A stretch of DNA of 64,000 nucleotides. It comes from Cepaea nemoralis. Its lineage: Eukaryota > Mollusca > Gastropoda > Stylommatophora > Helicidae. The notes below the pieces were generated by a model. The model did not search any database, was not told where the DNA came from, and saw nothing but the letters and a program-made list of their open reading frames with translations. Shown here piece by piece: positions 58,601 through 64,000 of this stretch. The stretch is taken from assembly GCA_014155875.1 (NCBI GenBank), contig JACEFZ010001343.1:124001-188000 (forward strand). Reading direction: 5' to 3'. The position numbers were made by a program, and so were the translations under genes. Numbering within the stretch: the first letter of the stretch is position 1; each line of letters opens with the position of its first letter.

Positions 58601-59155
58601 CATCAATGCACTGTGTTAGATACATCAATGCACTGTGTTAGATACATCAATGGACTGTGTTAGATACATGAATGCACTGTTAGATACATCAAATGCACTG
58701 TTAGATACATCAATGCACTGTGTTAGATACATCAATGCACTGTTAGATACATCAATGCACTGTGTTAGATACATCAATGCACTGTGTTAGATACATCAAT
58801 GCACTGTGTTAGATACATCAATGCACTGTTAGATACATGAATGCACTGTGTTAGATACATCAATGCACTGTTAGATACATCAATGCACTGTGTTAGATAC
58901 ATCAATGCACTGTGTTAGATACATGAATGCACTGTTAAGATACATCAATGCACTGTGTTAGATACATCAATGCACTGTAGATACATCAATGCACTGTGTT
59001 AGATACATCAATGCACTGTTAGATACATCAATGCACTGTTAGATACATCAATGCACTGTGTTAGATACATCAATGCACTGTTAGATACATCAATGCACTG
59101 TGTTAGATACATCAATGCACTGTGTTAGATACATCAATGCACTGTGTTAGATTAA
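55640..59155. repeat. 22/20-bp satellite array, about 3.5 kb
   Basis: Roughly 160-170 units (from length) of TGTTAGATACATCAATGCAC plus TG, in two length classes: with GTGTTAG (22 bp) and with GTTAG (20 bp). Point variants include ATGAATG for ATCAATG (concentrated at 56940-57620) and the rare TGGACTG at about 56857, 57946 and 58641. The order of length variants repeats around the first two of these, so larger segments have duplicated. Confidence 0.97.
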
Positions 59156-59592
59156 TCAAAGGACTGCAGGAGGTCAATATACAATGCCAGTAATAAAGTA
59201 CTAAAGTCAAGATGGTTGACTTCATTGCACCAGGTTTTACCTCCATCTGGCTGGCCTCTCCCAGCCGAGCAACAAGTCGCTGGCTGAGAGAACCACACAA
59301 AGCACAAACTCTCTAGCTCCAGCAAGGACACCCAGGAGCCTCCAGGAAACTTGCGCTCGTGGTCTGAATGATGCTGTGATACAATACCACTGACACAGGA
59401 CTGCAGCTGACCAGACAAAGCCCAGTGCTAGAACAATCACAGACCTTCAGTAATGTAGAGTCAACACTGCATTAAACTGTGTGCAATCTATTTAAATGAG
59501 TACAACAGATGAATCAAAGAAATGAACAAAAGACGGTGACAGCTGTGCTACAGAATCTGTGACCTAGTTACAAATCAACGGTAACAGATATA
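59156..59592. other. Interspersed repeat fragment, otherwise nothing
   Basis: CACACAAAGCACAAACTCTC, TAGCTCCAGCAAGGACACCC parallels 47885-47935 (CACACAAAACACCAACTCCT, TAGCTCCTGTGAGGACCAGC). Confidence 0.45.
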
Positions 59593-60032
59593 CCAGGTCT
59601 GTTCAAATAGTATACATGGGTTGGTTTGCTGTTTCGATGGAGCTGCCAAATTCTCATTACCCACAAGTCCTTTCCATCATTTTCGTTGCATCTGACTCAA
59701 ACTTTCTTGGCCAAACACAATATTCATCAAGTTAAGTAGCTCCTACACCCCCAACATGGCTCTGTGCAATGTTTAGCTGTTCCCCATGCTGAAAATGTCA
59801 CTAAAAGGGACATGATTAGAGTCACAAGAAGGCTTATGCAGAACATGACAGTCATGCTTTACACCATCCCCAAAGAGGTCAACCTGAAATGCTTCCAACA
59901 ATGGGTGGGGCCGCTGGGACACGTGTACAGTCCCAGGGAGATGACTGTGAAGGAGATTAGGGTTTCAGAGCTTTTGGGTGAGGAACTGTATTTTTCCTAG
60001 CCAAAGATCAGATACTTGTTCAACAGACCTCA
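59593..60032 (+). mobile_element. Mariner-type transposon relic with internal deletion
   Basis: Left end CCAGGTCTGTTCAAATAGTA; the right end reverse complement is TGAGGTCTGTTGAACAAGTA. Both abut TA, as expected for Tc1/mariner insertion. Inside are broken frames resembling the C-terminal third of a mariner transposase: LFPMLKMSLKG near 59780, then a Pro-Lys-Glu then CFQQWVG stretch near 59870-59910. The N-terminal helix-turn-helix and most of the DDD domain are missing. Non-functional. Confidence 0.72.
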
Positions 60033-60369
60033 TACAAGATCAGTTACAGCTCAGATTACAGGCACCATACAACAGCTGTCACCTTCTGATCTTATCACAA
60101 ATCACAGACATAACAGCCATGCTCTTGTTGGAGTTCAATTATTACAAATGTGTTAGACCACATATAGAACAGATCACAGGTTTCACATAACAGATGTTCT
60201 AGTCCACATATAGAACAGATCACAGGCATAACATTACAGATGTGCTAGACCACTGAACATTACTCAAAACAAATCAATTATACAAACTATTATATTACAT
60301 GAAAAAAAACAACAGCAATTGTGGCCTTATTAACAAATACTAATAACAGGCAGTGCTGGATGGGCTACA
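60033..60369. other. Nothing recognised; short direct repeat
   Basis: CACATATAGAACAGATCACAGG occurs in part twice (60160, 60199) in a degenerate tandem. Confidence 0.45.
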
Positions 60370-60690
60370 GCATAGATCACATGGTTATAGCCTGGATAAC
60401 ATGGCTGTAACATAGATCACATAGCTATAGCATAGATTACATGGCTATAGTATGGATAACAGAGCTATAGGCAGGATCACACAGGTATAGCATAGATCAC
60501 ACAGCTATTACATGGCTATAGCATGGATCACAAGGCTATAGTATGGATCACTTGGCTACAGCATGGATCACACAGCCATAGCATGGATCACATGGCTACA
60601 ACATAAGATCACATGGCTATCATGCAGATTACAGCTATAGCATGGATCACATGGCTATAGCATAGATCAGACTATAGCATATATCACATG
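60370..60690. repeat. Degenerate 20-22-bp tandem repeat
   Basis: Loose units of ACATGGCTATAGCATGGATC with many substitutions; older than the other arrays. Confidence 0.85.
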
Positions 60691-61039
60691 AATATAGCAT
60701 AATTCACAGACACAACATGGCAGTACTGGTATAAAATTAAATGACCACAAACTAGTGGAAAGTATGACTAGAGAGCTTGACAAATGAGACACACACAATT
60801 TAACACTTTCACCATCTTCTGTTTCTACATCCATGTTTTGCCTTTGAGTAAGTAAAAATGAAAGTAAACTACCCCTGTCCACGTCTTGAGGCCTACAGGG
60901 TATGTGGTGCCAGTCTCATATTGTTATAGACCAAGCGCACTTGATGGGTTGTTTGGTCAATATCAAAACCAGCCGCCATTACTTCCTAGAGCATATCCTG
61001 GTACCCATTTTCGGCTAGCTTGGCCTGGAAGCCCAGATC
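60691..61039. other. Nothing recognised
   Basis: No supported feature. Confidence 0.4.
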
Positions 61040-61371
61040 ATTCATTCATTCATTCATTAGCTGGTCCTGTGCAGAACCTCGCTCCCATAACAATCTAGCA
61101 GAAAACTTCTCGATCACAAGCAAGATGTCCCGCATCCAATACACCCATCTGGAGATCATCCGCCACATCCTGCACCCATCTTCTCTTTGGCCTTCCTCTT
61201 CCTCTCTTCCCAGGCAAATAACCCTCCATTATTGTTCTCATCCAACTTTCGTGACATTTGAAGTAACCAAAATATCTAAATTTTCTTTGTTTTATCGTCT
61301 TTAATAGCAACCGTCTTCAATATTCAGCTCTTTGACGTATGGATGCATTTGTTCTTTTCTTTATCCAAGAT
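61040..61371 (-). pseudogene. LINE family 1 3' end (antisense)
   Basis: Minus frame encodes LLKTIKQRKFRYFGYFKCHE, GYLPGKRGRGRPKRRWVQDV and ADDLQMGVLDAGHLACDREV, then a (GAAT)n tail at the left edge. Matches 12350-12645. Confidence 0.9.
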
Positions 61372-61480
61372 CAATTTAAAAAAAACAATCCTCATCTGAA
61401 TAAGGATATGAATACATGATTACTGGGCCAGCAGACCAGCGTATTCACCGCTGCACGACCGTGGCTTTCTTATTGTTGAC
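61371..61480 (-). repeat. SINE-A 5' half (antisense)
   Basis: The reverse complement has GCAGCGGTGAATACGCTGGT and CTGCTGGCCCAGTAATCATG, then TTTTAAATTGATC. It abuts the LINE family 1 fragment as at 10143-10328. Confidence 0.6.
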
Positions 61481-62759
61481 GTCTGCTTCTATTGTCCACC
61501 AGTAAAGGAAAAGACTGGCCACCCATTCCTCCATGTATTCAGGGCTACACAATGGTGGCCCTGTCACATCACATAGCAGCTTTTTGCTTCAGGACACGTT
61601 ATGTACTCGGTACATGATGGCTTCTCTCTGTGTGATTACTATCCATTGCCCAATGTTCTCTCTAATTTGTTACATTTGGTCACAGTTTACTAATGAAAAG
61701 CTTAATATATTGTGTCTCTGAAAGTCATGCATTTTGGGTATTTCATAGCAGTTGTTTCCCCATTCTGGCGTCTGCTGTAAAAACTTGTGGCACTGAATGA
61801 GTTCTGAAAAAAACATCTGGTGGGTGCTTCAAAGATGCTGGTATTCATAATATCAAATATCCCATCAATCCATCATTTGAAGGTGCAATCCCTTGCTAAG
61901 TTTTCATCATGTAAGAGCTCTTTATGGAACACAGCATTTTATCAACAAAACATTATTCTGCACCTCATAACAAGACACAATCGATCACGCACTAACATGT
62001 ATACAAAATTCAAGACTGGCAAAACAGCCATATGCACATGTGGAGCACATACTCCAAGACTGCCCTGAGTACGACATATCTAGGCAAACCTTCTAACCTA
62101 GAAAAACTATAGTAGAAGATAAAACTATACGGACCACTCAGTGAACTACAAAAAGGCAGTGAAGTTTATATAAGAAACAACATTGCAGAGTATAACAATA
62201 AATTTCTAGCTAATGAAAGAAAACAGCCAACAAAACCAGGGAGGGAAAACTATAAAAACATGAACTTATCTCACAGCAGAAGTAACACTTACACACACAA
62301 ACAGAAAAGAGCCAGTTTTAGCCACATATCTCTCATTTACCACGCTCTCTAGTCACATTTTGAGGCTAATTTGTTTTCAAGGATCAGTTTACATCAACAA
62401 GACAGCAGAAACAACTGTTGATCATGTCAATGGGAAGCAATACAACAATAATGTTGCCTATGACATACTCAAACATGACATGGAAGTTGCTGTATTTTTC
62501 TGATTAAACTATACAAATAACTTTGAAATCAAACAAACAAAGCATTAAAACACCAAAAAACATGTAAAAGTAAGTTGCAAATGAATACCCAATAATGTCA
62601 CATGAACACAAATTAAACAATGTAATATATGAGGCTTCATAAAGGAACCATCGTAACATCCAGGATGTTACTTTTGTAACCAGAAATGTTCTGTTATCCA
62701 AACTGTCTATCCCATAATCACACCTACATGGTGTAGTCAGGAGTGCCACGGTCGATGCA
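61481..62759. other. Nothing recognised
   Basis: Short frames only on both strands. Confidence 0.35.
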
Positions 62760-62911
62760 TTAGTAGTCAAGGTCTTCCACTGCTTCTTGTCTTTAACAAA
62801 AAAGTAAACTGTCACCAATCTGCAGTCTATTCATTCATTAAGACATCAGACTACAATTCTTATGCTTACTCCTTCTTCACCTGCCTTCGGCTTGTCCCAG
62901 TGGATAACTTT
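62760..62911 (-). other. Candidate last two exons of a minus-strand gene
   Basis: On the minus strand, acceptor CATGTCCCCTTGTAG precedes a 31-bp segment (62911-62881) with donor CAG|GTGAAG. 90 bp on, acceptor ACTTTTTTGTTAAAG precedes 62790-62760. Joined in one frame they read SYPLGQAEGRQEAVEDLDY then TAA. Splice sites are good and the product is plausible as a C-terminus, but it is short, another frame is longer, and no upstream exon is seen in the window. Confidence 0.3.
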
Positions 62912-63006
62912 CTACAAGGGGACATGACAAGTTACATAACGAAACCATGGAAGGTTCCAAGTGTTCGGTTTCCTAACAAAATTAGTTCTTGATAATTTGC
63001 ATGCTT

Positions 63007-63110
63007 TCATTCATTCATTCAGTAGCATGTCCCTTGCAGAACCTCACTCCCATAACAACTGTCCGGAAAACTTCTTGGTCATAAGCAAAATGTCCTGCGT
63101 CCGATACAAC
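63007..63110 (-). pseudogene. LINE family 1 extreme 3' end (antisense)
   Basis: The reverse complement parallels 12545-12645 (GACGCAGGACATTTTGCTTA, GGTTCTGCAAGGGACATGCT) and ends in (GAAT)n. Confidence 0.85.
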
Positions 63111-63189
63111 CCGTAGATTGCATGCAACACATTTATTCATTCCCAAGCCATTTTTTTATTATCTATATAAAACATGTGTAGAAAAATGT

Positions 63190-64000
63190 TGGCAACATTC
63201 CTAATCCTCACAATTGTTCTGTAACATTCCTAACCCCTGCAAATGTTATATAGAGGGGCGGCTTGCCAGGGTCACAATTCCCACACTGACCAAGTCCTCT
63301 CTAGCCCTAGCCACTTGCATGTGAAGCTTCCTGGACAGACACTAGTCTGGTTAATAAGGGAGGCACGACCATAGGCTCTGCTGTAATGAACCCTGCCAAG
63401 TGTCAGAGCCTAGCTACGCAGCAACATCGTTACGGCACCCGGCGGACAAGAGTTGTCGGCTGGCGAGATTGTACCTGACACGCGACTAGCGGTCAGGCTG
63501 ACGACAGACGCACGCAAAGCCACGTGACCCCACCAGAGGCAGTGGGCAGTGTGCGTGATAGCTTAGACCAAGCTGGGACAGGACTCTGAACGGACGTGTG
63601 TGACGAGAGCAAGGCGTTTGTGTGAATCTCCGTGGTTGTAAGCTGAACGACTGATATCTTGAGCGCCAGACCTATGAGCTGTAATGTGGTTGTGAGTTAT
63701 ATGTTGTACATTGCTGTAATTATCGTTATGTATTTAATGTGGCAATAAATCCATAGAACTTGTGTTGCTGTGTCTTACGTCGAATCACGTTATACTGTAC
63801 TGTCTCACATGTGTTAGCCAACGAGCCTAATAGAAGATCCTGACATGTGTGGACGTGGGTTGCTCGTCTTTATTTAAGAACCTAATATATTTAGACGTGT
63901 GTTGTTCGTCTTTGTTATTTAAAACTATAATTCTTGTACTTGTAAAATTTGTCAAGGTTATAGTGATGTACATGTGATCGGAAAAGTCTCAGTGTGATCC
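63190..64000 (+). other. GC-richer LTR-like or promoter-like segment
   Basis: Contains a TATATAG box-like motif at 63249, a GC-rich stretch with no open frame, AATAAA at 63743, and then T-rich sequence running out of the window. The order TATA, GC-rich, AATAAA resembles a retroviral-type LTR, but I cannot define its ends, a primer-binding site or a partner. It may also be a non-coding first exon. Confidence 0.25.

Noticed and set aside
55640..59155. Open frames of about 60 residues reading MHCVRYMNALLDTS on the + strand
   Set aside because: Translation of the 22/20-bp satellite; frame is lost at every length variant.

Overview
The window is animal nuclear DNA: large introns with canonical splice sites, tRNA-derived SINEs, many 5'-truncated LINE fragments, DNA-transposon relics and an extreme load of minisatellites. 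The mix suggests an invertebrate, most plausibly a lophotrochozoan such as a mollusc. That is an inference from repeat style; nothing in the sequence fixes the species.

The only gene I can support strongly runs on the + strand from before 1963 to 30676. Six exons (1963-2120, 4444-4705, 9282-9356, 16504-16615, 19027-19175, 21849-30676) join in one open frame with matching phases (0, 1, 1, 2, 1). They give 3193 residues plus a stop. The 5' exons lie upstream of the window. The product is a type I membrane protein: a thrombospondin type-1 domain, an Ala/Pro/Gly-rich stalk, one transmembrane helix, a basic stop-transfer segment and a cytoplasmic tail of about 2990 residues, nearly all encoded by one 8.8 kb exon. 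The tail is Ser-rich, with a Lys/Ser block and internal repeats, and I do not recognise it. One intron has a GC donor. The stop codon is followed almost at once by a 28-bp minisatellite in which many units carry AATAAA.

The introns hold minisatellites (21, 35, 52 and 39 bp units), two tRNA-derived SINE families (called SINE-A and SINE-B here), pieces of five LINE families (1 to 5 here) and a hAT-type element with its target-site duplication. That hAT element contains a LINE insertion with its own perfect 13-bp duplication.

Downstream (30.7-64 kb) I see no convincing gene. It is dominated by minisatellites of 28, 23, 46, 56, 40, 56, 62, 41 and 22/20 bp. Five relics of a sixth, RNase H-bearing LINE family lie in and beside the 23-bp and 46-bp arrays, two of them as a 1.5 kb tandem duplication. 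A mariner relic, more LINE/SINE pieces and a GC-rich LTR-like segment lie towards the right end. A weak pair of minus-strand exon candidates is at 62760-62911.

A recurring theme is that several minisatellite units are recognisable pieces of interspersed elements. The 39-bp unit matches the LINE-1 C-terminal coding region in antisense, the 41-bp unit is part of SINE-A, and the 40-bp unit exists unexpanded at about 1.7 kb. All family assignments were made by eye; no search was run.
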